The position numbers and the translations under genes are program-made. A model generated the notes under the pieces. The model worked only from the letters and a program-made list of their open reading frames with translations, searched no databases and had not been told where the DNA came from. This document shows positions 1 through 7,400 of a stretch of DNA of 31,126 bases, piece by piece. Positions within the stretch are counted from its first letter, which is position 1. Each line of letters starts with the position of its first letter. Source of the DNA: a virus; IMG/VR virus record IMGVR_UViG_3300044825_001287, positions 1 through 31,126 of that record. One strand, given 5' to 3'.

Positions 1-25
1 TGTTGTGTAGGGTTAGTATGTCCGC

Positions 26-274
26 CTAGTCTTCGGTAATTCCCCCTGCGCGTATTCTTTCAACCATCGCAAAGTGACCACGAAGGCTTCCTTCCGATGC
101 CTCATCCTGCGCGATATGACCGCCTACGCGGTTCTTGTATTCATCAAGTCTCCACACAAGAGTTTCTGCATACCTTCCACCTTCCATTGATGAACTATCC
201 CGGTCTATTGTAGACACAGAGTAGAAGTCTTCACCGTGGCATACTGTTGTAGCGGCAAGAAACTTGCTAGCCAT
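26..274 (-). CDS. Hypothetical protein, 82 aa
   Basis: I do not recognise this protein. It is short, mixed in charge and rich in G, R and E (ends AGGITED), with no membrane segment or signal peptide. Two in-frame ATGs exist, at 280 and 274. A GAGGG Shine-Dalgarno lies directly against the first but 6 nt before the second, so I prefer 274. It is the last gene seen in the leftward direction and is separated from the SSB gene by a structured non-coding stretch (about 281-457). Its DNA is less GC-rich than the recombination genes upstream, which may mean it was acquired separately. Function unknown. Confidence 0.6.
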   Translation of the reverse strand: MASKFLAATTVCHGEDFYSVSTIDRDSSSMEGGRYAETLVWRLDEYKNRVGGHIAQDEASEGSLRGHFAMVERIRAGGITED

Positions 275-307
275 ACCCATCCCTCACTGGTAGTTAAAAA
301 CGCGTCT

Positions 308-385
308 TCTGCATTCGTGGATGGTGGCGACCCGTAGGCCGTCGCGCGCCTGAACCGTTTGTAACTCACCACCCACGAATGCAGG
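308..385. other. Long near-perfect hairpin (candidate structured RNA or DNA element)
   Basis: Bases 309-327 pair with 366-384 over 19 positions with one mismatch (A321/C372) and one G-U pair when read as + strand RNA. In the minus-strand transcript the same positions become a U-G pair and an A-C mismatch. Inside lies a small second stem, GCGAC (327-331) with GTCGC (341-345). The element lies between the stop of the SSB gene and the start of the 82-aa gene. In the leftward transcript a TTTTT run follows the 3' arm after 8 nt. It could be a terminator-like or processing element. The stretch 281-457 holds no other feature I can see. Confidence 0.6.
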
Positions 386-457
386 CTATCTCTAGCCAAC
401 ACCCGCCGGACACATCACCCATCGGCAGTCCGACGCCGCCGCCCGTCCGTGGGCTAA

Positions 458-829
458 TCAGAATGGAATCGGCTCCTCGTCGCTGTCCGCCGGCTTATCA
501 CTCGCCACCGGTTGCGCGCTTGCAACATCATCACGCTTCCCGCCGGCCAATGTCAACGACGTAACGCGCACACTGATCTTTGCCGGATAGTCACCCTTGG
601 CAGGCGTCAACGACACCTCGCCACTAACAACAACCGTCTGGCCTTTCTTCAGGTACGGAGATACTGCCTTGCCGCCCGCACCCCAGTACGCGCAGTCAAT
701 CCAGTGCGTCTGCTTCTTGTCGCCGTAGCCGCTGGTGCAGGCCACGGAAAAGTTACACACGTCCGTACCGCCGACCGTGTTGGTACGGCAATCGCCGCCC
801 AGGTTACCGCTGAATGTGAACACGTTCAT
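458..829 (-). CDS. ssb: Single-stranded DNA-binding protein (SSB)
   Basis: A 123-aa protein that would coat single-stranded DNA during replication and recombination. The N-terminal part (about residues 1-95) reads as an OB fold of the bacterial SSB type: it starts MNVFTFSGNLGGD, has a central WIDCAYWG and a VVVSGEV strand. A short flexible linker rich in A, S and D leads to the acidic tip DEEPIPF, which matches the SSB C-terminal peptide (usually DDxIPF) used to recruit partner proteins. It is slightly shorter than E. coli SSB because the linker is short. Its start overlaps the stop of the upstream 210-aa gene by 4 nt, and it is the last gene of the leftward recombination operon. Confidence 0.92.
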   Translation of the reverse strand: MNVFTFSGNLGGDCRTNTVGGTDVCNFSVACTSGYGDKKQTHWIDCAYWGAGGKAVSPYLKKGQTVVVSGEVSLTPAKGDYPAKISVRVTSLTLAGGKRDDVASAQPVASDKPADSDEEPIPF

Positions 830-1458
830 CCGAAAGTCTCCCCGTCTTCTGGTTGTGCGGCTGGTGCCACGATTGTTTCATCAGTTTCATGCACTTCAAT
901 CGGTGCCAGACCTTCAAGCACCTTCAACTGCTCGGCGGACAGTACGCCGGTCTTCTGGCATTGCGCGATGATCTGCTGCAACGTCATCGTTCCTTCCTTC
1001 AGTGCCTTCGCCATCGCGGGCACGGCCTTCTGGAACTTGTCCGCCGGATATGCTGTTTCGTCAACAACAAGCAGCGGCACATGGTACGGCTCGGTCTTCT
1101 TCTGGTTGATCCGCAACGTGAACGCCAGACCGCGTTCGGAAATGTGCGACATTGCGCGAATGCGAATACCGCCAACGTCGCCTCCTGCGTACTTCACTGA
1201 CGGTTCGTAGTAAATCTGCACGCGCTTGCCGATCCATGCTGTGGACTCGCGCCCCCATGCGCCGGCCAGCACGCGCAGCATGCCTTTGCTCGGTTTCCAC
1301 GGGCGGCCGTTGTCGCCATCGAAATACACAAACACCGGCTGCTGTGGCGTCTTGTGAACCTTCACGTCACGGATGCGGATGACCGGTTCCGCACCGACGA
1401 TATCCAGCGCGTTCAGTTGGTCGCTTTTTGCCTCAAGTGCAAACGATATGTCAGCCAT
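826..1458 (-). CDS. Unknown recombination-operon protein, 210 aa; candidate annealing/accessory factor
   Basis: I do not recognise a named family. The first 130 residues look like a compact beta-rich domain (WIGKRVQIYYEPSVKY, then GGIRIRAMSHI). A charged middle follows, then a helical tail (KFQKAVPAMAKALKEG) and an acidic disordered end (ETIVAPAAQPEDGETFG). The gene is sandwiched between a RecE-like exonuclease (1-nt overlap, TAATG) and SSB (4-nt overlap). In phage recombination operons that slot usually holds a single-strand annealing protein (RecT, Erf or Redbeta type) or an accessory factor. The annealing role is inferred from position only; no RecT or Erf motif is visible. Confidence 0.85.
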   Translation of the reverse strand: MADISFALEAKSDQLNALDIVGAEPVIRIRDVKVHKTPQQPVFVYFDGDNGRPWKPSKGMLRVLAGAWGRESTAWIGKRVQIYYEPSVKYAGGDVGGIRIRAMSHISERGLAFTLRINQKKTEPYHVPLLVVDETAYPADKFQKAVPAMAKALKEGTMTLQQIIAQCQKTGVLSAEQLKVLEGLAPIEVHETDETIVAPAAQPEDGETFG

Positions 1459-2270
1459 TACGCAATCTCCCCTGCCATTTCGTTATCCATCTGCGCGATG
1501 AACCAGCCAGGCATCGCAATCATGTGTGGGCTGCCGTCGATTCCCGGCCATTCGTCACGCGCCAGACAGTCGGCGTAGCGGTTTAGGTCGGCTCGGTACA
1601 GTTTGCGGCCGTACTCGACAACATCGTCTGGCAGGCGCACGAACGCGGTGCAGTGCGGCGCGTCTGACTCAACGACTGCAAACGACCAGTCGGTCAGCGT
1701 TTCGCCAGTTTCCCACTTGAACACGTCAGCGTAAAACGCCTGCTGTACGTGGTAGCGGTAGTTGACGATTGACTTACCGAACGCGTCGTCGCTGGCATCG
1801 GCTGCGGTTTTCAACTCAACGGCGCGGTTGCTGGCCGTCAGCCAGTCAAACCGTGCGCGAACCTGCACACCGGTTACGGGGTCGGTCGTGAAAAACGATA
1901 TTTCCGCCTCACCAGCGGACGTCAACAGTGCGCGCATGTGCGGGTTACCGTTGACGGCTTCCTGCATGGCAACAATGCGGTCTGCCTCGGTCTGCGTGAG
2001 ACAGAACTCCTCGCCCTTGGTTTTGACGGCTTCCTTCCAGACAGTCGACCGGCGGTCATCAACCGGCACGATGACGAACTGTTCGCGGAACGCTGCCGGC
2101 TCCAAAATTGCCGCGTGCGTTGCGCTGCCGATGGTCATTGCGCGTGTCGGTCCCTTGCGTGGTGCGTAACGAAAATGCGCCGGGCTGCGCGCAATCAAAT
2201 TAAGGCCCGTCTTGCTGATCGAGTCGTTGCGGCTGTGATAATCCGCGTTTGACATACCATGATAGATCAT
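1458..2270 (-). CDS. RecE-like PD-(D/E)XK exonuclease, 270 aa
   Basis: Probable 5'-3' double-strand DNA exonuclease of the RecE/exodeoxyribonuclease VIII C-terminal type, which makes 3' single-strand tails for recombination. The opening MSNADYHS and then SISKTGLNLIARSPAHF is typical of this family. The nuclease core is visible: H52 in GSATHAAILEP, D142 in RARFDWL, and E152-x-K154 in VELKTA, with a downstream YHVQQAFY helix (about 173-180). A longer frame runs upstream, but the ATG at 2270 has an AGGAG site 8 nt before it and gives the family's usual N-terminus. It is the first gene of the leftward operon, 49 nt from the predicted promoter -10 element. Confidence 0.9.
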   Translation of the reverse strand: MIYHGMSNADYHSRNDSISKTGLNLIARSPAHFRYAPRKGPTRAMTIGSATHAAILEPAAFREQFVIVPVDDRRSTVWKEAVKTKGEEFCLTQTEADRIVAMQEAVNGNPHMRALLTSAGEAEISFFTTDPVTGVQVRARFDWLTASNRAVELKTAADASDDAFGKSIVNYRYHVQQAFYADVFKWETGETLTDWSFAVVESDAPHCTAFVRLPDDVVEYGRKLYRADLNRYADCLARDEWPGIDGSPHMIAMPGWFIAQMDNEMAGEIA

Positions 2271-2294
2271 TGTGTTTCTCCTGTGGTGCGCCGG

Positions 2295-2326
2295 TTGACA
2301 TAGCCAGCGGACGGACGCACTATAAG
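2295..2326 (+). promoter_or_regulatory. Possible weak rightward promoter
   Basis: A perfect TTGACA (2295-2300) is followed by TATAAG (2321-2326) on the + strand, but the spacer is 20 nt, longer than the optimal 17. Some promoter must lie here to read the Cro-like and replication genes. This pair is the best candidate seen, and it overlaps the palindromic operator. Confidence 0.3.
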
Positions 2327-2347
2327 CGGACTTATACACCGCGTCAA
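2319..2347 (-). promoter_or_regulatory. Predicted leftward promoter of the recombination operon
   Basis: On the minus strand a -35 element TTGACG (2347-2342) is followed by a spacer of exactly 17 nt and a -10 element TATAGT (2324-2319). This is close to the sigma70 consensus. It lies in the short gap between the Cro-like gene and the exonuclease gene, so it would drive exonuclease, the 210-aa gene and SSB with a leader of about 40 nt. Confidence 0.7.
2321..2336. promoter_or_regulatory. Candidate Cro-like repressor operator (palindrome)
   Basis: TATAAG-CGGA-CTTATA is a perfect inverted repeat with 6-nt arms and a 4-nt spacer. It overlaps the -10 and spacer of the leftward promoter and sits 23 nt before the start of the Cro-like gene. 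A dimeric helix-turn-helix repressor bound here would block the leftward promoter and probably also its own. Only one copy is seen in the gap. Confidence 0.5.
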
Positions 2348-2358
2348 CAGGGGGACGA

Positions 2359-2547
2359 ATGAAAAAACAGGAAGCCATGGAACTGCTAGAGGCGCGAACG
2401 CAGACCGAACTGGCCGACCGGCTCGGCATATCGCAGGCTGCCGTTTCGCAGTGGTCGGAGGAACTGCCAGAACATGCGGTCAGACGCGTGGAGTCGCAGT
2501 TGTACCGGCGGATCAACAAGCGGGGGCGTCGTAATGCAACTCCGTGA
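2359..2547 (+). CDS. Cro-like helix-turn-helix repressor, 62 aa
   Basis: A small DNA-binding protein. Residues about 14-34 (TQTELADRLGISQAAVSQWS) are a clear lambda Cro/CI-type helix-turn-helix, with the recognition helix at SQAAVSQW. The tail is strongly basic (RRINKRGRR). A GGGGG ribosome site precedes the ATG. It is the first rightward gene next to a palindromic operator and a divergent promoter, the classic position of Cro. It overlaps the helicase gene by 14 nt, so the two are probably translated together. No partner CI gene is in the window. Confidence 0.85.
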   Translation: MKKQEAMELLEARTQTELADRLGISQAAVSQWSEELPEHAVRRVESQLYRRINKRGRRNATP

Positions 2548-3955
2548 CGACCAACACGAACTGCTGAACGCCGCCCGCCAAGCACTGCGCACGCATCGGC
2601 GCATCATCATGCAGGGCAGCACGGGGTTCGGTAAGACGTTTATTGCGCTGACGATCATCCGCAATGCCATCGGCAACGGCAAGCGCGTCCTGTTCCTATG
2701 CCATCGCCGCGAACTGGTACGCCAGTCGTCGCGGGCGTTCTGGCTGCAAAACGTGCCGCACGGGATGGTTATGGCCGGCCGCGCTATGTCCAACACGCAG
2801 GCGAACGTCGGTGTCATCAATACCGTCGTGAACCGCATGGACAAGATGCAAAAACCCGACATCATCATCGTGGACGAAGCACACCGGTCGGTATCACCCA
2901 TGTACCTGCGCGTGCTCGAGCAATGGCCGGACGCCATTGTCATCGGGCTGACGGCAACGCCAGAACGGACGGACGGTAAGGGGCTAGGTGCCGCTGGCTA
3001 CACGGACATCGTGACCGCTCGCCCTATGCGCTGGCTGATCGACAACGGCATCCTGTCAGAGTACGAAATCATCGCGCCGGCATCGTCGCTGTCGCTGGCT
3101 GGCGTCGATATCAGGGCCGGCGACTACGCCACCGACCAACTGGCTGCGGCCGTCGATAAACCGACCATCACGGGTGACGCTGTACAGGCGTACATCGACC
3201 ACGCGAACGGCGAGCGGTGCATGGTGTTCTGCGTCACTATCGAACACTCGCAGCATGTGGCCGAATCGTTCCGGGCGCGTGGCATACCCTGCGAACACGT
3301 TGACGGGAACCACACCGACGCCGAGCGTGACGCGATATTCGGCCGGCTGCGGTCTGGCGAGACGCTTGTCGTCACATCGGTGCAACTGGCTATCGAGGGT
3401 CTGGATGTGCCTGCTATCAGTGTGGTGCAGTTCCTGCGCCCTACCGCGTCCCTGATCGTGTACCTACAAGCCATCGGGCGCGGCCTGCGCGTCGAACCCG
3501 GCAAACGGCGGGCGCTGATTCTGGATCAGGTCGGCAACTGGGCGCGCCACGGGCTGCCTGACGATGTGCGCGAGTGGTCTTTGGAAGGCCGCAAGTCACG
3601 CAAGCGCGGCCCGAACGACAACGCGCCGGACGTGAACGTCAAGCGGTGCGCCAAGTGCTACGCCGTGTTCCGTACCGGGCCGGCCGTCTGTCCGTCGTGC
3701 GGCGCTCCGGTTCCTGGCGGTGGCCGTGACGCGCCGGAAACGGTTGACGGCACACTGGTCAAGATTGACCAGGACATGGTTCGCCGCGAACAACGTCGCG
3801 CACAGGGCGGGGCGCGCACTATCGAAGACCTTGTTGCGCTTGGCGTCCGTAGCGGATTCAGTCATGCAGACCGGTGGGCTGCCAACGTCTTTGCTGCACG
3901 CGCCGGCCGTAAACCGACACCGGAAGAATACTCACGGGCGAGGGCTGCATTGTGA
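2534..3955 (+). CDS. DEAH-box superfamily 2 helicase, 473 aa
   Basis: ATP-dependent DNA helicase of the type I restriction/UvrB-like SF2 group common in phage replication operons. Motifs in order: Walker A GSTGFGKT (28-35), DEAH box VDEAH (113-117), motif III GLTATPERTDGKG (138-150), and motif VI QAIGRGLR (312-319). A C-terminal four-cysteine zinc ribbon follows (C372, C375, C386, C389). The frame is open further upstream, but the ATG at 2534 gives the conserved start MQLRDDQHELL, with a helicase Q-motif-like region, and a GGGGGC site 6 nt before it. It probably unwinds DNA at replication start or during recombination. It couples to the nuclease gene by a 4-nt GTGA overlap. Confidence 0.9.
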   Translation: MQLRDDQHELLNAARQALRTHRRIIMQGSTGFGKTFIALTIIRNAIGNGKRVLFLCHRRELVRQSSRAFWLQNVPHGMVMAGRAMSNTQANVGVINTVVNRMDKMQKPDIIIVDEAHRSVSPMYLRVLEQWPDAIVIGLTATPERTDGKGLGAAGYTDIVTARPMRWLIDNGILSEYEIIAPASSLSLAGVDIRAGDYATDQLAAAVDKPTITGDAVQAYIDHANGERCMVFCVTIEHSQHVAESFRARGIPCEHVDGNHTDAERDAIFGRLRSGETLVVTSVQLAIEGLDVPAISVVQFLRPTASLIVYLQAIGRGLRVEPGKRRALILDQVGNWARHGLPDDVREWSLEGRKSRKRGPNDNAPDVNVKRCAKCYAVFRTGPAVCPSCGAPVPGGGRDAPETVDGTLVKIDQDMVRREQRRAQGGARTIEDLVALGVRSGFSHADRWAANVFAARAGRKPTPEEYSRARAAL

Positions 3956-4302
3956 ACGCCGAAACCGCACTGCAACGCGAAATCATGCTCGCGCTATCCG
4001 AGGCTGGCTGCACCGTCTGGCGCAACAACACGGGGGCCGCACACAACGGGCGCGTCATCCACAAATCAGGCAGCACGGTCACGCTGGCCGACTCTCGCAT
4101 GATCACCTACGGACTGTGCGTAGGGTCGGCCGACCTGATCGGCATACGGCCGGACGGTCGGTTCATCGCCATCGAAGTGAAAACACCGAAAGGCCGCGTC
4201 ACGTCGGAACAGGAACGGTTCATATTCCACATCCAACTGATGGGCGGCATCGCAGGCGTTGCGCGCTCCGTCGATGATGCACTAACCTTGATTCGCGGAT
4301 AG
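3952..4302 (+). CDS. VRR-NUC domain nuclease, 116 aa
   Basis: A stand-alone VRR-NUC (virus-type replication-repair nuclease) domain, a PD-(D/E)XK fold related to Holliday-junction resolvases. Visible residues: E10 in the first helix (LQREIMLAL), GSADLIGI with D61, the core E75-x-K77 in FIAIEVKTP, and Q87 in TSEQERF. Length (about 110-120 aa) is normal for the phage form. It starts with GTG, overlapping the helicase stop by 4 nt. It probably cuts branched or structured DNA together with the neighbouring helicase; that pairing is recurrent in phages. Confidence 0.9.
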   Translation: MNAETALQREIMLALSEAGCTVWRNNTGAAHNGRVIHKSGSTVTLADSRMITYGLCVGSADLIGIRPDGRFIAIEVKTPKGRVTSEQERFIFHIQLMGGIAGVARSVDDALTLIRG

Positions 4303-4377
4303 GGCGGCCACCCGAAAAGCACCTTGTCAGTGCCTTCCGCGACCCTTACTGACTACCCAACGACTAGGGGAATAACA

Positions 4378-6612
4378 ATGTTTCCGCAAGAACTGCAATC
4401 GCTCCGTCAGTGGCTTGTCTGGAAGTTCGAGCCAAACGGCGACCGCAAACCGCGCAAGGTTCCATACTACGTCAACGGTAGCCGGCGTTCTGGTAAGCAG
4501 GGCGGCGACGATGACCGCGCCGCACTGACCGACTACGCGACCGCCTGCGCCGCGCTTAACGGATACGAGGGGCTTGGTTTCGCGTTCCTGCCGGGCGACG
4601 GTCTGGTCGGTATCGACCTTGACGGCATCACCGAGTCACCCGAACGCGCAGACCGGGCGCAACGCATCATTGATGCCTGCCAGTCGTACACCGAACACAG
4701 CCCTTCCGGTAACGGCGTCCACATCATATGCCGTGGCGAGACGGAGACATTCAAGTCCAACATACTCGGCATCGAAGTGTTCAGCGGCCGGCAGTTCTTT
4801 ACGATGACCGGGCAGCCATACGGCGAGCCGCGCCCGCTCGTTGACGTGTCGGCGGAAGTGTTCGCCAAGATCAAGCGCACCGTCCGCGCCAAGGCACACG
4901 ACAGCACTGCACCCGTCAGCGCGCCCGTTGTATCGACCGGCGACAAAATCCATGACGCGCTGGCCTACGTGTCTCCAGACTCCGGCTACGAAGAATGGCT
5001 GCGCGTCGGCATGGCACTGCATTCCGAACTTGGCGACGGCGGCCTTGGCGTCTGGGATATGTGGTCGTCGCGGTCTGCCAAGTACCCTGGAAACCGCGAA
5101 GTCGCATCGCACTGGCGTTCGTTCCGGTCTGGCGGCGGCATCACCATCGCCACCCTGTACGGCATGGCCAAGGACAACGGATGGAAACCGCCGCGCCGTG
5201 AGCCGCCACCGGTACGCACGCCGTCCGATGCCCCCACATCGGAACCGACCATCATTGACCCGAAGTCGCCACTGAACACTGCCCGCCAGTTTGTCGCTGA
5301 ACGGCACACAGACCGCGATGTGGCTACGCTGCATTTCTGGCGCGGCGACTGGTATCGGTGGGCCGGGCACTACTACAGCATGATGGAAGAGGACGAACTC
5401 AAGTCCCGACTGTACGGGTTCCTTGAACGCTGCCTTCAATACGACAAGACCGGCAACCTTGAGCCGGTCAAACCCTGCATCAACATCGTCGGTGAGGTGA
5501 TGGCCGCCTTGCGTGCCACGCAACTGCTGATGATTGAGGACGCGCCGGCATGGATCATCCAGCCAGACGTACCGATTGCGCCGTCGAACATCATCCCGTG
5601 TGGCAATGGGTTTTTGATCATTTCCACACGTGAGGTAATACCGTCTACGCCTAAACTGTTCGTCACCGCATCGCTTGACTTTCCCGTCCCTGATAACCCG
5701 CCTGCGCCGGCAGAGTGGCACCGGTTCCTTGCCGGCGTCTGGCCGGACGATCCCGGCAGCATCGAATCGCTGGCCGAGGCCATCGGCTACATGCTCACCG
5801 ACCAGACCGACCAACAGAAGGCGTTCATGCTGGTCGGCCCGAAACGCTCCGGCAAGGGCACCATCCTGCGGATCATTGAGGCGCTTGTCGGCCGACACAA
5901 CAAAGTTTCCCCGTCGTTCAACTCCCTCGGCACCGATTTCGGCCTTGCGCCGCTGATCGGCAAGCGCATCGCCATGATCAGTGACGCCCGCCTGTCGCAC
6001 AGGGCGGATCAAGCGTCGATCACCGAGAACATACTCCGCATCACAGGCGAGGACTCGGTATCAGTGAACCGCAAGTTCAAGGACGCATGGAACGGCAAAC
6101 TGCCGACCAAGTTCCTTGTCGCCACCAACGAACTGCCGTCGTTCTCCGATGCCTCCGCCGCGCTGGCGTCGCGGTTCATCATCTACCGGTTCACGCGGTC
6201 GTTCATCGGTAGCGAGGATTTTGGGCTGACCGACAGGATCAAGTCTGAACTGCCAGGCATCTTGATGTGGGCGCTGGATGGCCTTGAGCGCATGCGCACC
6301 CGTGGCCGGCTGCTACAGCCCGTCAGCGGGCAAGGACTGGCAGACGAACTGGAAGAAATGACAAGCCCCATCATGCAGTTCGTTGACGACGCCTGCATGA
6401 TCGGCGGCGCGTTCTCCGTACCGGTCAGCGACCTGTTCACCGTCTGGCTGGAATGGTGCAAGGACAACGGCCGCGACCATCCCGGCACCGTACAGGTGTT
6501 CGGTAAACAGTTGACCGCCGCGTTTCCGACCATTACGAAGGCCAGACTGACCGACGACGGCAACCGTGTACGGTCGTACTCCGGAATCCGCGTCAGAACG
6601 TCCTATGACTGA
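4378..6612 (+). CDS. P4-type primase-helicase, 744 aa
   Basis: Bifunctional replication protein. The N-terminal third resembles a primase-polymerase (AEP) domain: GLVGIDLDGI carries the D80-x-D82 pair, followed by HSPSGNGVH (108-116) and EVFSGRQFFTMTG. A PriCT-2-like linker follows (SPDSGYEEWLRVGMALH, near residue 200). Then a D5-N region leads to an SF3 helicase: Walker A GPKRSGKGT (about 487-495), motif B near KRIAMISDAR (about 525), and motif C with FLVATNELP (about 578). The frame is open upstream to a TTG at 4324, but the ATG at 4378 has AGGGGAA upstream and the standard start. It probably opens the origin, primes and unwinds; iterons lie just downstream. Confidence 0.93.
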   Translation: MFPQELQSLRQWLVWKFEPNGDRKPRKVPYYVNGSRRSGKQGGDDDRAALTDYATACAALNGYEGLGFAFLPGDGLVGIDLDGITESPERADRAQRIIDACQSYTEHSPSGNGVHIICRGETETFKSNILGIEVFSGRQFFTMTGQPYGEPRPLVDVSAEVFAKIKRTVRAKAHDSTAPVSAPVVSTGDKIHDALAYVSPDSGYEEWLRVGMALHSELGDGGLGVWDMWSSRSAKYPGNREVASHWRSFRSGGGITIATLYGMAKDNGWKPPRREPPPVRTPSDAPTSEPTIIDPKSPLNTARQFVAERHTDRDVATLHFWRGDWYRWAGHYYSMMEEDELKSRLYGFLERCLQYDKTGNLEPVKPCINIVGEVMAALRATQLLMIEDAPAWIIQPDVPIAPSNIIPCGNGFLIISTREVIPSTPKLFVTASLDFPVPDNPPAPAEWHRFLAGVWPDDPGSIESLAEAIGYMLTDQTDQQKAFMLVGPKRSGKGTILRIIEALVGRHNKVSPSFNSLGTDFGLAPLIGKRIAMISDARLSHRADQASITENILRITGEDSVSVNRKFKDAWNGKLPTKFLVATNELPSFSDASAALASRFIIYRFTRSFIGSEDFGLTDRIKSELPGILMWALDGLERMRTRGRLLQPVSGQGLADELEEMTSPIMQFVDDACMIGGAFSVPVSDLFTVWLEWCKDNGRDHPGTVQVFGKQLTAAFPTITKARLTDDGNRVRSYSGIRVRTSYD

Positions 6613-6615
6613 TCC

Positions 6616-6829
6616 GCGTCCGCGCAAACCCGGACGGCGTCCGCGCAGCGTCCGCGCAAACGCGAAAATAAAAACGGCTGAAACCCTTGGGAGAGTAAGG
6701 CGCGTCCGCGTGTGGTACAGCACGGTACAGTATTTTTAACACGTAAGGAGGGGAAGTCTTATTAGTAGAGAGAGGACGTGTATGTAATAGGGGCGGCTAC
6801 AATGGTATTGGTCGCGGACGTGCGCGGAC
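6616..6829. repeat. Iterated GTCCGCG repeats, candidate replication origin
   Basis: Directly after the primase-helicase gene, GCGTCCGCGCA occurs at 6616-6626, 6637-6647 and 6648-6658; two of these extend to GCGTCCGCGCAAAC. A variant GCGTCCGCGTG lies at 6702-6712. Two inverted copies of the core follow at 6813-6820 and 6821-6829. Between them are AT-rich patches (aaaataaaaa near 6664 and tatttttaa near 6731) and a doubled GGTACAG. P4-type primases bind iterated repeats at their origin, so this non-coding stretch is a candidate ori. The repeats could instead be regulatory sites. The region 6613-6801 has no convincing gene. Confidence 0.5.
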
Positions 6830-6942
6830 ATCGCGGCCAGCAACTCACCGAACACGTGTACGCGACCGTCCGTCGCCTCCCCAAAAATAATCCACACAAA
6901 CGCCGAAACGATGTGTATAGTTACCACATCGGCAGCAAGTGA
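6802..6942 (+). CDS. Possible small basic protein, 46 aa
   Basis: An ATG at 6802 preceded by AGGGGCGG at a suitable distance opens a 46-codon frame ending GSK. The product would be basic (RRLPKNNPHKRRN). It overlaps the two inverted iteron copies and the GATGTG/CACATC inverted repeat, so the frame may be accidental. No family recognised; the good ribosome site is the only positive evidence. Confidence 0.25.
   Translation: MVLVADVRGHRGQQLTEHVYATVRRLPKNNPHKRRNDVYSYHIGSK
6910..6930. promoter_or_regulatory. Inverted repeat around a -10-like box before the small-gene operon
   Basis: GATGTG (6910-6915) and CACATC (6925-6930) are perfect 6-nt inverted arms around a 9-nt spacer holding TATAGT (6916-6921), the same -10 form as the leftward early promoter. 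It sits 41 nt before the first gene of the 6971-7625 cluster. No good -35 is seen at 17 nt (CACACA). It could be an operator, an activated promoter or a small RNA hairpin. Confidence 0.35.
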
Positions 6943-6970
6943 CGCCGACAACCAGACAGGGGAAAGGATC

Positions 6971-7159
6971 ATGATCAAGGTAGACGACCTGCAAGTAGGC
7001 GACCGCGTAATGTTCAACAAGGCCTGCCCTGTTTATGTCCGAGAACTGAAAGCAGACCGCGTTATGGTCTCAAAGCAGCAAGACGGCATGGCGCTTTTTT
7101 CTATCCCTACAACGTCGGCAAACTTTGAAGACCTTCGTAATCGTGTGGAGTTGGCATGA
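6971..7159 (+). CDS. Hypothetical protein, 62 aa
   Basis: No family recognised. The sequence begins MIKVDDLQVGDRVMF, a pattern of beta strands seen in small SH3-like or KOW-like barrels, then VYVRELKADRVMVSKQ and a short acidic helix. A GGGGAAAGG ribosome site precedes the ATG at 6971; the frame is open further up, but that part overlaps the inverted repeat and is unlikely to be translated. It overlaps the next gene by 4 nt (ATGA). Base composition is less GC-rich than the replication and head genes on each side. Confidence 0.7.
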   Translation: MIKVDDLQVGDRVMFNKACPVYVRELKADRVMVSKQQDGMALFSIPTTSANFEDLRNRVELA

Positions 7160-7368
7160 GCATTGACGAAGAAATTGACGAGGCCTTTGATTATTGGGTC
7201 TTTCAGCACAGAAAGTTTATGCTTGATAACAATGAGCGGATTGCGGCATACGCACATCGGAGCAGACTTGATTTTGAGGCAGGTTACCGCGCTGCCGTTG
7301 AGTCAGCCAAGAAAACCGAATACAAGTACCAGACATTTGACGGCAGAGTAATAATTCCAAGTGTTTAG
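7156..7368 (+). CDS. Hypothetical protein, 70 aa
   Basis: No family recognised. The first half is acidic and helical (MSIDEEIDEAFDYWVF) with a central helix FEAGYRAAVESAKKTE, and the end is short strands (YQTFDGRVIIPSV). It is translationally coupled to the previous gene by an ATGA overlap. The codon use is markedly AT-richer than the flanking replication and packaging genes, suggesting a later acquisition. Soluble; no signal or membrane segment. Confidence 0.7.
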   Translation: MSIDEEIDEAFDYWVFQHRKFMLDNNERIAAYAHRSRLDFEAGYRAAVESAKKTEYKYQTFDGRVIIPSV

Positions 7369-7400
7369 GGTTTTCCTAATAACTCAAAAAGGAAACGACA

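Noticed and set aside
308-385. tRNA or tmRNA at the long hairpin
   Set aside because: A GGTTCA-like string occurs inside, but the stems do not form a cloverleaf with acceptor, D, anticodon and T arms of the right lengths.
2386-2943. Minus-strand frame overlapping the Cro-like and helicase genes
   Set aside because: It conflicts with two well-supported genes and its translation has no recognisable pattern.
4636-6012. Long minus-strand open frame (458 codons) opposite the primase-helicase
   Set aside because: It is a shadow of the high-GC primase gene, with a low-complexity, R- and D-rich translation and no ribosome site or family pattern.
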